Shown: in pieces, positions 10,301-19,738 of the stretch | How the letters are laid out: each line of letters starts with the position of its first letter | How positions within the stretch are numbered: the stretch's first letter is position 1 | Assembly (NCBI GenBank): GCA_016703965.1 | Contig: JADJBB010000002.1 | Location: 62,001 to 126,000, forward strand | DNA from: Acidobacteriota bacterium | Lineage (GTDB): Bacteria > Acidobacteriota > Blastocatellia > Pyrinomonadales > Pyrinomonadaceae | DNA length: 64,000 nt | Reading direction: 5' to 3' | Made by a program: the position numbers and the translations under genes | The notes under the pieces: model-generated | Told to the model about the DNA's origin: nothing | What the model saw: the letters and a program-made list of their open reading frames with translations, nothing else | Database searches by the model: none

Positions 10301-11078
10301 GGCCGGCCATTAAACGGGGATTCGATGCGGCGGTTCCAATCGTTCCCGGATTCGTCAGCGATAAGGTAGTTCCCTGAAAATCAGAGATCTCAAGCTTACC
10401 CTCTCTCGCTTTCTTGACCTGTTGGTTATAAGCAGCGAAGAACTGGGCAAAATCCATCTGGTTCGCTCCCTTGATGTTGGGAACGAGCAAACTCCGCGAG
10501 CCGTCCTTTTTCTCTATATCGATCGCAATGCCGAGATTGACGTCCTCGTGTTCGAGCCGCGACGGAACCCCATTCGCTACTCCGTAGCCGTGATTCAGGT
10601 GCGGATAAGCCTTAACGGCCTGAACGATCGCCCAGGCAATGATGTGTGTGAACGAAACCTTACCGCGGCCCGAGGCGGCGAGGTGTTCGTTGATTATGCG
10701 TCGATTTTCCTCGAGAACCTTGACCGGAATGTTCCGAAAGCTTGTTGCTGTCGGAACGGTTAGGCTCTGCTCCATGTTCTCAACGATCTTTTTGCTCGGG
10801 CCAGTTATCGCTTTCGTCTCAGTATCAGCGGTTAACTGAACGGGTGCTGTTTGTTTTTCAGGCGTTACGGCAGCAGCCGACTGCTGAGCAGGGGCCGCAG
10901 AATGCCCGTTGGTTGACGGTGTTCCACCAGCGAGCAGCTCGCTGAAGTAGGTTTGCCATGATTCGTCAACGAGTTTCGGGTCGGTCTTATATCGTTCGAG
11001 CAAACCTTCGACGTAGGTAGCATTCGAACCGAATGCTTCACTTATAAATTCGGACAAATTAGTTTGTTTTTCGCTCAC
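7377..11078 (-). CDS. kgd: 2-oxoglutarate dehydrogenase E1 fused to an E2-type acyltransferase domain
   Basis: This TCA-cycle enzyme decarboxylates 2-oxoglutarate using thiamine diphosphate. The 1233-residue product has the short N-terminal E1o segment (SEFISEAFGSNATYVEGLLERY). An Ala/Gln-rich linker follows, then a succinyltransferase-like catalytic domain at about 105-340 with HIIAWAIVQAV and the TYDHRVIQGAESG motif. The full E1 follows from about 360 with GMAHRGRLNV, the GDAAFAGQG...NNQIGFTT thiamine-binding region and the transketolase C-terminal half. This is the architecture of actinobacterial Kgd/OdhA, which lacks a lipoyl domain and works with another E2. Translation starts at GTG 11078; no strong ribosome site is seen. 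Separate E2 and E3 genes are not in the window. Confidence 0.95.
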   Translation of the reverse strand: MSEKQTNLSEFISEAFGSNATYVEGLLERYKTDPKLVDESWQTYFSELLAGGTPSTNGHSAAPAQQSAAAVTPEKQTAPVQLTADTETKAITGPSKKIVENMEQSLTVPTATSFRNIPVKVLEENRRIINEHLAASGRGKVSFTHIIAWAIVQAVKAYPHLNHGYGVANGVPSRLEHEDVNLGIAIDIEKKDGSRSLLVPNIKGANQMDFAQFFAAYNQQVKKAREGKLEISDFQGTTLSLTNPGTIGTAASNPRLMAGQSAIIATGAIEYPAEYQAMTNAALSQIGISRIVTITSTYDHRVIQGAESGMFLAKIHEFLKGSHNFYDAIFADFEINFPPLRWAEDYNPNLFGADREQVEKQANVLQMINAYRSLGHLLADIDPLKMTLQHASELDLENFGLTIWDLDREFITGGLHGEKTATLRRIIEILRKAYCGKVGIEYRHIQSNEQKNWMRQKVREQFVDTQPLPVETKKELLQKLIEAEQFEQFLHKKYLGQKRFSLEGCETVIPMLDQLVEGASARGVDEIYMGMAHRGRLNVLSNIIGDPETGEMAERIFTVFEGTSHPNFPADEGDVKYHQGAIGKKVTKAGRELIIQLSCNPSHLETVNPVVEGMVRARQDYLRDGEGMERQETYKHILPLLLHGDAAFAGQGVVMETLQLAGLPGYRTGGTIHMVINNQIGFTTSPGLSRSSIYSTDAAHTTQSPVFHINGDDPEAAYRVVQIVLDYRREFDKDVVLDLVGFRRLGHNEGDEPSYTQPVMYARVKAHPGTRHLYAQQLIREGVITESDLTAMTDRVVEKYEGILARAKEIAAKKPARAVLAAHPVDEDGSGVLETGVPAETLKRVSDKISLVPEDFNINPKMVGQLAKRAKMGAGEVPMDWGFGEAMAIGSLVLEGIPVRFSGQDSGRGTFSQRHASMYDTMTGDRWAPLNELRNESNPFARAYIFDSSLSEYGVLGFEYGYSVISQDHLVAWEAQFGDFSNGSQIMIDQYISAAEDKWQQKCRLVMLLPHGYEGQGPEHSSARLERYLQLCAENNLQVCYPTTPAQYFHLLRRQVKQDIVRPLIVMTPKSLLRLPAASSTMAELEHGGFQPVIDDARITDRSNVKRIVLCSGKVFYDLEAAREASDSTDVAVVRLEQFYPFPTSKLTEVLASYPNATEVVWTQEEPQNMGGWTFVEPRLRNILPAGKTIAYIGRAASASPATGSYAIHNLEQAQLVNGSLSIGTNSTFAATE

Positions 11079-11160
11079 TTTGTTTCAATTAACCTCGACT
11101 AAACTTCATATTTTAACGCAGTCAAGCGAAAAAACGTAGTGTTTGGCGGAGAAGGAAGTG

Positions 11161-11688
11161 TTACCGAAGCGGATTCTTTAGCTTCAGATCGATCCTGACC
11201 GGCACTACACGCCTAAAGCTGAATCCCATTTTCTTGAATTTTCCGAAAACGAAAGCAGTTCCGGTGACTGAGAGTTTGCTTTTGCTGTTTACGAGTTCAT
11301 TGTAGGCGGCACGTGGCAGGCTGGAAGCTTTTAGCGTGATGCGGGCGGGTCTTGGCAGAATCGCCGTTTCGCCATTTTTGAACGAGAAGGCGTGTTTGTA
11401 ATCATCGACATCAACCTTTAAACCGTTGACAAATACGTCCCGGAAGGTAACAAAATCAATGCTGCCGCTTTCTTTAGTTGAGGTAACGGAGGCGCCGATC
11501 TCGATCGTAGCTCCCGAAAATCCGATGTCAGCGAGCGTCGGATCGGTGAGCCGTACAAAAGCGTCGGAATTGTTTGTTTGGAGAATGTCGGAATTTGAGA
11601 TCGATATTTTAGCGTCGTAGGTCTTGTAACCAAGGATCTTGCCCGGCCATTCCTGCGCGATTGAACCCGACGTGCAAACGACGAACAT
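11161..11688 (-). CDS. Putative exported protein of unknown function
   Basis: I do not recognise a family. The 175-residue product is strand-rich, with a Lys/Arg-rich C-terminus. The only start available after the upstream stop is ATG 11688, which leaves a very short hydrophobic start (FVVCTSGSIAQEW). The eight codons before it, back to the stop, are also hydrophobic or polar (NSSFF), as if the true signal peptide began further up and has been cut, or as if the gene relies on coupling to nusB, which ends 24 bp upstream. No ribosome site is visible. The signal-like A-Q-E junction suggests export, but this is uncertain. Confidence 0.6.
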   Translation of the reverse strand: MFVVCTSGSIAQEWPGKILGYKTYDAKISISNSDILQTNNSDAFVRLTDPTLADIGFSGATIEIGASVTSTKESGSIDFVTFRDVFVNGLKVDVDDYKHAFSFKNGETAILPRPARITLKASSLPRAAYNELVNSKSKLSVTGTAFVFGKFKKMGFSFRRVVPVRIDLKLKNPLR

Positions 11689-11712
11689 GAAAAAAGAGCT
11701 GTTAGTGCGGCA

Positions 11713-12201
11713 CTAGTTCGATGATGCCTGAGACTTTTTTGCTTTTGCATCGGACGGCGGGTCAGCCTGACGGTCCTGCTTGATCGCATCCAGAACACCA
11801 TTGATAAATTGGGTCGCTTCGTATGAAGAGAATCGGCGGGCTATCTCCAGGGCTTCATTTATCGCGACTGCATTTGGCGTATCCTGGTAAATGAACTCAT
11901 AGACGGCGAGCCGCAAAACATTACGATCAACGATCGCCATTCGCTCGATACGCCAGTGTTCGGCACGTGTTTTTATAACGTTGTCGATCGCCTCGAGGTT
12001 TTCCAGCGTGCCGCAAACGAGGCCGTTGGCGAACTCGCGGGTCTTATCGTCGATGGCGTTATCGCCAAGTTCGTTCCAGTAATTTCTTGTCAAACTCGGG
12101 CAATCTCGATCGACGAGATCCGATGCAAAAAGCATCTGCAAAGCACATTCGCGTGCCTTGTGACGTGTGCCCGAGCTCTTCTCTGCTTTATCAAGCGACA
12201 T
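11713..12201 (-). CDS. nusB: Transcription antitermination factor NusB
   Basis: NusB binds boxA RNA with NusE (S10) to allow antitermination, chiefly in rRNA operons. The 162-residue product has the all-helical family pattern: the N-terminal RNA-binding stretch RHKARECALQMLFASDL, the central IDNVIKTRAEHWRIERMAIVDRNVLRLAVYEF and the C-terminal NEALEIARRFSSYEATQFINGVLDAI. Length is normal. The start overlaps the end of ribH by 11 bp. The ribH-nusB order is one of the most common bacterial gene pairs, which supports both calls. Confidence 0.96.
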   Translation of the reverse strand: MSLDKAEKSSGTRHKARECALQMLFASDLVDRDCPSLTRNYWNELGDNAIDDKTREFANGLVCGTLENLEAIDNVIKTRAEHWRIERMAIVDRNVLRLAVYEFIYQDTPNAVAINEALEIARRFSSYEATQFINGVLDAIKQDRQADPPSDAKAKKSQASSN

Positions 12202-12715
12202 TCAAATAACTCTCTTTTCTAGCTTCAAAACGAGCCTCCGCTTTCCGGGTTATCTCGCTAAGTGTGCTGGCTGTTTCAATCGCCGAAATAGCTGCTTCAA
12301 AACCTTTATTATCGGAGCCCTCGCCGGTTCGCTCGATAACCTGCTCGACGTTGTCCGCAGTGATCACGCCGAACATAATCGCGACGCCTGTCTGCATAGA
12401 TGCCTGCATCAATCCCGCTGCTGCCTGGCCCGCGACGTAATCAAAATGAGGTGTATCACCGCGGATTACGACGCCGAGAGCGATCACTGCGTTATATTCG
12501 CAGCTATCAGCAGCTTTTAGCGATGCGGTCGGCAATTCGAACGCTCCGGGAACGTGAAAAATATCGATGTCTTCGCGTTTGACTCCCGCTCCGAGCAATG
12601 CCTTCATCGCTCCTTCGGCAAGTTTCGACGTGAATTCGTCGTTCCAGCGGGCCACAACAATAGCAAAGCTACGTCCGGCGGCCGAAATGTCGCTGCGTTT
12701 GAGTTCAGTTTTCAA
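12191..12715 (-). CDS. ribH: 6,7-dimethyl-8-ribityllumazine synthase
   Basis: RibH condenses 5-amino-6-ribitylaminouracil with 3,4-dihydroxybutanone phosphate in the penultimate step of riboflavin synthesis, forming pentamers or icosahedral shells. The 174-residue product has the family motifs in order: FAIVVARWNDEFTSKL, DIFHVPGAFELP, the VVIRGDTPHFDYV active-site loop and GVITADNVEQVIERTG with the substrate-binding region after it. It overlaps nusB by 11 bp, so the two are co-translated. No other rib genes are in the window. Confidence 0.97.
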   Translation of the reverse strand: MKTELKRSDISAAGRSFAIVVARWNDEFTSKLAEGAMKALLGAGVKREDIDIFHVPGAFELPTASLKAADSCEYNAVIALGVVIRGDTPHFDYVAGQAAAGLMQASMQTGVAIMFGVITADNVEQVIERTGEGSDNKGFEAAISAIETASTLSEITRKAEARFEARKESYLNVA

Positions 12716-12753
12716 TTCTCACCACCTGCCATCGGCATCACTCATCTACTCCA

Positions 12754-12783
12754 AGTATAGTGACATCCGCCTAGCATTTACAA
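12754..12783 (-). promoter_or_regulatory. Possible sigma-70-type promoter of ribH-nusB
   Basis: On the minus strand TTGTAA (12783-12778) and TATACT (12759-12754) are separated by 18 bp, about 40 bases before the ribH ATG. Each hexamer is an imperfect match and no transcript data are available. Confidence 0.35.
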
Positions 12784-12834
12784 GCAACCGCTCATTTTTG
12801 CAATGCATCGGCGAAGTCCGCGATAATAGGGGCG

Positions 12835-13686
12835 ATGCCGAAGCACATCATAGAAACCGAAGAAACTCTGATTATAGAAACGCCGGAACGCGTGCAGTTG
12901 GAATTTGCTCTTGCTTCGATAGGGAATCGGTTTTTGGCCGTGGCGATCGATCATTTTATTCAGTACTTCACTATCATTCTGGTTGCATGGTTCGCACTCA
13001 GTTTGGCGGGGTTTAGCTCCTCCGACATTGTTGATGCTCCAGATCGTTTGGTGAGCGAGATGCCGAAGTGGACCATCGCCATATTGATCATCACTCTCTT
13101 TTTGATCTTCGCCGGGTATTTTATCGCGTTTGAATGGCTCTGGAACGGTCAAACGCCCGGCAAACGGCTGATGAAACTCAGGGTCATTCGCGACGACGGC
13201 CGCCCTTTGACGCTGTGGGAAGCGATCGCTCGCAATCTGCTTCGGATCGGCGATGCGGTTCCCGGATTTGTCCTTCCGGTCTACTCGGTCGGGTTGATCG
13301 TGATATTTCTGAGCGGCCGCGATCAGCGCCTTGGAGATATTTTTGCGGGAACGGTCGTTGTCCGCGAGCGAACAGATGAGGCTCCGACGTTTGCCGAGAC
13401 CTTTTCAAATCGCGTGACGGACATCGCTTTCACGCGGGTTCATAAGAGCAGCGGCGTAAAGGCGAACGTCAGCCTGCTAACTGAGCGGGAAGTCGAAGTT
13501 GTCGAGAGTTTTTTACGTCGGCGATGGGACCTGACCGAGCGACAGCGACTATGGATGGCGTGGCGCATCGCTCTGCCGATCATGTACAAACTCAAGCCCG
13601 GCTACAACGAGGAAGATTTTAGCTATGAAGGATTTCTCGAGGAGATCCTTCATAGCTTTCACGCTAAGCAGCGGTTTTTGAACTAA
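12835..13686 (+). CDS. RDD-family integral membrane protein
   Basis: RDD domains are three-helix membrane modules of uncertain function; some members act in ion homeostasis. The 283-residue product has a short cytoplasmic N-terminus, then the conserved opening ALASIGNRFLAVAIDHFI with the family Arg and Asp. Membrane segments lie at about residues 40-60 and 80-105, the conserved NGQTPGKRLMKLRVIRDDG follows at about 105-125, and a third segment lies near 140-165. A soluble helical C-terminal tail of about 90 residues follows. RDD genes often sit beside DUF4129/MoxR clusters; such genes occur in this window but 47 kb away. A perfect 12-bp inverted repeat lies within the last 60 coding bases. Confidence 0.88.
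   Translation: MPKHIIETEETLIIETPERVQLEFALASIGNRFLAVAIDHFIQYFTIILVAWFALSLAGFSSSDIVDAPDRLVSEMPKWTIAILIITLFLIFAGYFIAFEWLWNGQTPGKRLMKLRVIRDDGRPLTLWEAIARNLLRIGDAVPGFVLPVYSVGLIVIFLSGRDQRLGDIFAGTVVVRERTDEAPTFAETFSNRVTDIAFTRVHKSSGVKANVSLLTEREVEVVESFLRRRWDLTERQRLWMAWRIALPIMYKLKPGYNEEDFSYEGFLEEILHSFHAKQRFLN
13621..13657. repeat. Perfect 12-bp inverted repeat inside the 3' end of the RDD gene
   Basis: AGCTATGAAGGA at 13621-13632 pairs exactly with TCCTTCATAGCT at 13646-13657 across a 13-nt loop. It ends 29 bases before the stop codon. No U-run follows on either strand, so it is not an obvious terminator. Confidence 0.6.
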
Positions 13687-13688
13687 CC

Positions 13689-14999
13689 CTAGTTCTTTTT
13701 CCAATAGTAAACATTGAGCTTACCGGCTGTTTCGGCCGATAAGTTGCCGCCGAGCAATTCGACCGCCTTCGCAAGTGCGGGATCTCTTTGTTTCGCTAGG
13801 TCTTCACCGGTAGGCCTGATGACCTCATCCGGCTGTACACCGATATGTTCCAGGCTCTTACCGTCCGACATGAAAACGTCCGCATTTGTCACGCTTACGC
13901 CAAACAACACAATGCCGCTGACGCCTACTTGTTGGTCAAAGGAACGCGACTGCATTACGGCTCCCGCTGAAACGTCACCGACGACCTTTCCGCGTTTTTC
14001 AAGCTGTATCAATCTTGCAAACATCTCGGCAGCCGAGCCCGATGCACTGTCGACGAGTACAACGAGACGGCCGTTGTAAACATCCTTGCCGCGGGTTTTT
14101 GCAAATATCGGATCCATCGACTTTCTGCCTTTTAGATCAGCGATCTTGACGTCCTTGTCCAGAAAAAAGCCGGTCAGGCGTTCGAGGGTTTTTATATATC
14201 CGCCGCCGTTTCCGCGCATGTCAATTATCAGAGAACGGCTGTTCTTGACGCGATCCATCAATTGATCGACCTGTCCTTCCTCAAAGTCAAAGCCAGGCAT
14301 TTTCCAGAGTGCAACCCCGTCAAAGGTATAAAAGCGATGTTTGTTATTTTCCGGCTCGTAAAAATCATCAAATAATCTGAAAAAGCTCTGTGCGGTAATG
14401 TTACGCGGGGTTCGCTTCATTTCGGACATTACATCTACATCGCGCGGAGCCTCGACTCCGGGGCTCAGGAGTTTAAGGACGAGGTGATCACGTTTGCTGA
14501 TGCCATTGTAGAAATACTGGACCTTCCATAATTCGCTTTTCGTCGGCCGAAAACCGCCGACGCTCAGGATCTGATCGCCGACCTTTACGCCCTTTTTTTC
14601 AGCATCGCTGCCGGGTTTGACGGCGGTTATGAACACATCATTGCCGATCGCCTTCATCCTCCAGCCATACTCGACGGCAAGATCGGTCGATGGCGGAATA
14701 AAAAACAGGTGCGAATCGTTAAAATCCACCAAAACCTGAGCAATAACGGCAAGGGCCGCCGGCGTCGAATTGACCTGCCCAAGTCTTTCTTCAGCTTTTT
14801 TGAAGCGTGCGTCCAGATCGATCCCGCGGAATGTCTCATCGTAGTAGTTCTTTTTAACGGTGTCCTTTACTACATCCAGGATCGCACTCATACGACTCCG
14901 CTCAATGCGATCGTAACTCTGGGCGGTAATGCCGAGCGGGATCGAGAGAAGAAACAAGAGCGAAACAATTATTTTGTGGGTTACAGAAAGCTTAAACAT
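13689..14999 (-). CDS. Exported S41-family (C-terminal processing) peptidase
   Basis: S41 peptidases are Ser/Lys endoproteases that often use a PDZ domain to bind protein C-termini. The product has a signal sequence (about residues 1-26, ending ITAQ). An N-terminal helical segment follows, then a PDZ domain at about 110-170 (KAIGNDVFITAVKPGSDAEKKGVKVGDQILSVGG) and the protease core: RSLIIDMRGNGGGYI, then VLVDSASGSAAEMFA with the probable nucleophile Ser near residue 322, and GDVSAGAVMQS. I chose ATG 14999 over an in-frame TTG at 15002 because AGGAGA lies 5 bases before the ATG. The gene converges on the RDD gene with only 2 bp between stops. Confidence 0.9.
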   Translation of the reverse strand: MFKLSVTHKIIVSLLFLLSIPLGITAQSYDRIERSRMSAILDVVKDTVKKNYYDETFRGIDLDARFKKAEERLGQVNSTPAALAVIAQVLVDFNDSHLFFIPPSTDLAVEYGWRMKAIGNDVFITAVKPGSDAEKKGVKVGDQILSVGGFRPTKSELWKVQYFYNGISKRDHLVLKLLSPGVEAPRDVDVMSEMKRTPRNITAQSFFRLFDDFYEPENNKHRFYTFDGVALWKMPGFDFEEGQVDQLMDRVKNSRSLIIDMRGNGGGYIKTLERLTGFFLDKDVKIADLKGRKSMDPIFAKTRGKDVYNGRLVVLVDSASGSAAEMFARLIQLEKRGKVVGDVSAGAVMQSRSFDQQVGVSGIVLFGVSVTNADVFMSDGKSLEHIGVQPDEVIRPTGEDLAKQRDPALAKAVELLGGNLSAETAGKLNVYYWKKN

Positions 15000-15093
15000 C
15001 AAATTCTCCTAAAATAAACTTCTGCGATGCTGATAAGGCAAGGGCAGTTCGATATAATTTTAACTTATGCTGTTGGTGGAGTAAGTAACTTAG

Positions 15094-16056
15094 ATGACAC
15101 AGAAAAATATTCTTGTAACAGGCGGAGCGGGATTCATCGGTTCACATTTGGTCGATCGCCTTTTGAGCGAAGGCTCCTGGCACGTGACGGTGGTCGATGA
15201 TTTCAATGATTTTTACCCACCGGCAATTAAGCGGGCGAACATTGCAGATCATCTCAAAAGTGAGAATTACCGGCTGATCGAAGCAGATATTCGCGATGAC
15301 GAAAAGCTGGCGGAGATCTTCGGTGAGACGAAATTCGACGTTATCGCCCATTTAGCGGCTCGTGCTGGCGTAAGGCCCTCGCTTTCCGAGCCAAAACTGT
15401 ACATGGAAACGAACATCAACGGGACGGTAAACCTGCTCGAACTCGCCCGCGAACACGGCATCAAGCAGTTCGTTTTCGGTTCGTCGTCGAGCGTTTACGG
15501 AATTAACGAAAAAGTCCCGTTCGCCGAAGATGATCGCATATTCCAACCGATCTCGCCCTACGCAGCCACCAAAGCAGCGGGAGAACTTATCTGCCACACC
15601 TACTCGCATCTCTACGACATCCGCACGGTCTGCCTTCGGTTTTTCACCGTGTACGGAGCACGTCAAAGGCCGGATCTCGCGATACACAAATTCTCGAAAC
15701 TGATCTCGGAAGGTAAGACGATACAGGTATTCGGCGACGGCTCGTCACGGCGTGATTACACCTATATCGACGACATTATCGAGGGCGTCCGTGCCGCGAT
15801 CGATTACGATAAGTCGATCCACGAGGTCTTCAACCTCGGCGAATCGCAAACCGTAACGCTCTCAGAACTTATCGAGCTTATCGAACAGAGTCTCGACTTG
15901 CACGCCATCATCGACCGCCAACCCTGGCAGCCGGGCGATGTTCCGGCAACCTATGCAGATATAACGAAATCCCGACAGTTACTCGATTACAACCCGAAAA
16001 CAAAGATCCAGGATGGTATTCCGAAGTTCGTAGAATGGTTCCTAAATAGCCGTTAG
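15094..16056 (+). CDS. NAD-dependent nucleotide-sugar epimerase/dehydratase (UDP-glucuronate 4-epimerase-like)
   Basis: An extended short-chain dehydrogenase of 320 residues. It has the NAD-binding GGAGFIGSH near the N-terminus, the SSSSVYG strand with the catalytic Ser, and SPYAATKAAGE with the Tyr-x-x-x-Lys pair. It also has the family substrate-binding stretch RFFTVYGARQRPDLAIHKF. The Ala-Gly-Val-Arg-Pro-Ser segment after AHLAARAG and the R-Q-R-P-D motif resemble UDP-glucuronate 4-epimerases (GalE/LspL group), which supply sugars for surface polysaccharide. The exact substrate cannot be fixed from sequence. It stands alone, 92 bp downstream of the divergent S41 peptidase start. Confidence 0.88.
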   Translation: MTQKNILVTGGAGFIGSHLVDRLLSEGSWHVTVVDDFNDFYPPAIKRANIADHLKSENYRLIEADIRDDEKLAEIFGETKFDVIAHLAARAGVRPSLSEPKLYMETNINGTVNLLELAREHGIKQFVFGSSSSVYGINEKVPFAEDDRIFQPISPYAATKAAGELICHTYSHLYDIRTVCLRFFTVYGARQRPDLAIHKFSKLISEGKTIQVFGDGSSRRDYTYIDDIIEGVRAAIDYDKSIHEVFNLGESQTVTLSELIELIEQSLDLHAIIDRQPWQPGDVPATYADITKSRQLLDYNPKTKIQDGIPKFVEWFLNSR

Positions 16057-16341
16057 ATTCTAAACCAATTCTCTCATAATCTAGATCTTACGATCTGACG
16101 TATTTTTGATTCATTTCTTGACCGGAAATACTCGCTGTCGCGCGCGAGAAACTTCACGCGTTCAAAGGTTTGATCGCAGATACCATAGAAAAAACAGGAG
16201 TGTTCCGCCTTTAGAGGGGGCACGATAGTTGCTTCTTTTTTGTTAAGAGGTCTGAAGGAGGTTGGTTCGTTTGTTGGGAAGGGAGTTACCGTTCCGCCCC
16301 CATTCTGCCGTGCATTTTGAAGAAAGAAAGCCACTAGAGCT
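16057..16341. other. Non-coding region upstream of the katG promoter
   Basis: About 285 bp without a convincing gene. An 86-codon minus-strand frame (16074-16334) has no family resemblance, biased composition and no ribosome site, and I do not call it. Nothing else is recognised before the katG promoter. Confidence 0.5.
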
Positions 16342-16372
16342 TTGACAGCATCAAGGATTAGAATTATTCTAA
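16342..16372 (+). promoter_or_regulatory. katG promoter with a PerR-like operator overlapping the -10
   Basis: TTGACA at 16342-16347 is followed after exactly 17 bp by TATTCT at 16365-16370. The -10 lies inside TTAGAAT-T-ATTCTAA (16358-16372), a perfect 7-1-7 inverted repeat that differs from the PerR/Fur-type consensus TTATAAT-N-ATTATAA by one symmetric base pair. A repressor bound here would block RNA polymerase, matching peroxide derepression of katG by PerR. The leader is about 70 nt, ending in GGAG at 16436-16439. Confidence 0.7.
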
Positions 16373-16448
16373 ATCTAATAATCGTTCCAATTGATTAACG
16401 CAGTCAGCTTTTTACGACCTAGAACATCTAAAAAAGGAGCTAAGAAAA

Positions 16449-18689
<2,241 letters not shown>

Positions 18690-18708
18690 CGTATTCTTTC
18701 CGTGTCGC

Positions 18709-18760
18709 TCCGTGTGTTCAGTGGTTAGTTATCTAAGAAATTAACCACGGAACGCACGGA
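18709..18760. repeat. Imperfect palindromic element after katG (TTAACCACGG-type repeat)
   Basis: Arms 18709-18727 and 18742-18760 pair over 17 of 19 positions around a 14-nt loop. The second arm, beginning TAACCACGGAACGCACGGA, has a related solo half at about 23631-23650 (TTAACCACACAACGCAGGA). It looks like one member of a short interspersed palindromic family that may double as a terminator between the convergent katG and DUF1801 genes. Confidence 0.55.
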
Positions 18761-18787
18761 GTAACACCGAACAAGACGAGGAAAGAG

Positions 18788-19177
18788 TTATCTGATCCGA
18801 CTTTTCATGTCGTGGTACGCAGCAGCAATGAGATCGGTCAAAGCGGCAGTATCGATCTCAGCGTCCGGCTCAATTTTCGCGTGACGCATGAATTTTCCGG
18901 TTCCGATCAGTAAGCCGGTGGGATCGTCGAGCTCGGCACCGAGGAAAAATCCGACATTAATATGCGAGGTGAATGCGTTGACGTAGCAAAACGCGATGTC
19001 GCCGATGCAAGCTGTTGGATGGCCGTCGTGGAGCAGTTCGCGAACGTCATCGCCGCACGCACGCATCACATCAAACCAGCGTAGGGCGATCGCTCCCAGT
19101 TCGCCACGATCGTCAAACCATTTCGCGACGGCAGGATCTCGTTTTACGGCGCCGGGTAAAGGGAAGATTCGGCTCAT
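18788..19177 (-). CDS. DUF1801-domain protein
   Basis: A 129-residue protein of the DUF1801 (YdhG-like) fold, whose function is not established; some relatives resemble the frataxin-like fold. The conserved region is visible as FCYVNAFTSHINVGFFLGAELDDPTGLLIGTGKFMRHAKI, with the G-T-G-K-x-M-R-H motif. It converges on katG and lies 3 bp downstream of the DUF4256 gene, so the two are probably one transcript. Confidence 0.8.
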   Translation of the reverse strand: MSRIFPLPGAVKRDPAVAKWFDDRGELGAIALRWFDVMRACGDDVRELLHDGHPTACIGDIAFCYVNAFTSHINVGFFLGAELDDPTGLLIGTGKFMRHAKIEPDAEIDTAALTDLIAAAYHDMKSRIR

Positions 19178-19180
19178 AAT

Positions 19181-19738
19181 TTACACCCGTAACGAACCAC
19201 GGAAACCGCGGGCTGCGTAATAAGACTCAGCTCCGTTGTGATAAATAAAGACGCGACCAAAGCGGCAATCGCCGAAGATCGCTCCGCCCAGATTCCGCAC
19301 TTCGGCAGGAGTTTCAAGCCAGCTTGATGTTTTCAGGTCGAAACCTCCGAGCTTTTGCAACTCCTGAAATTCGTCTTCCGTCAATATCTTGATTCCCATT
19401 GCGGCCGCCATCTCCAAAGCACTGCTCGCGGGTTTATGCTCCTTTCGCGATTCCCAAGCCGCACGATCGTAACACAGGCTCCGACGCCCTTTAGGGCTTT
19501 CGGGCGAACAGTCATAAAAAAAATACTCGCCGGTCGTCTTGTCAAATCCGACAACGTCTGGTTCACCGCCGGTTCGTTCCATTTCGCTGAGTGACCAGAG
19601 TTTCGCCGGGTTAGCTTCGAGTTTTGCACGAACTTTGGCCCATTCAACGCCCTCGTGGCGTTTCATGTTTTTTTCGAAGCGTTTTCTTAGTTCCTCGAGC
19701 AGTTCTTCGAGGTCCGCGGGTAATAGTTCGCTACTCAT
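19181..19738 (-). CDS. DUF4256-domain protein
   Basis: The 185-residue product matches DUF4256 along its length. An acidic helical N-terminus is followed by LWSLSEMERTGGEPDVVG, then YFFYDCSPESPKGRRSLCYDRAAWESRKEHKP, GIKILTEDEFQELQKLGGFDLKTSSWL and the C-terminal GGAIFGDCRFGRVFIYHNGAESYYAARGFR. The family has no known function. AGGAGGATC lies just before the ATG at 19738, a strong ribosome site. It forms a pair with the DUF1801 gene 3 bp downstream. Confidence 0.85.
   Translation of the reverse strand: MSSELLPADLEELLEELRKRFEKNMKRHEGVEWAKVRAKLEANPAKLWSLSEMERTGGEPDVVGFDKTTGEYFFYDCSPESPKGRRSLCYDRAAWESRKEHKPASSALEMAAAMGIKILTEDEFQELQKLGGFDLKTSSWLETPAEVRNLGGAIFGDCRFGRVFIYHNGAESYYAARGFRGSLRV

Noticed and set aside
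16074..16334. 86-codon minus-strand frame before katG.
   Set aside because: No ribosome site, no family, and odd composition; more likely non-coding.
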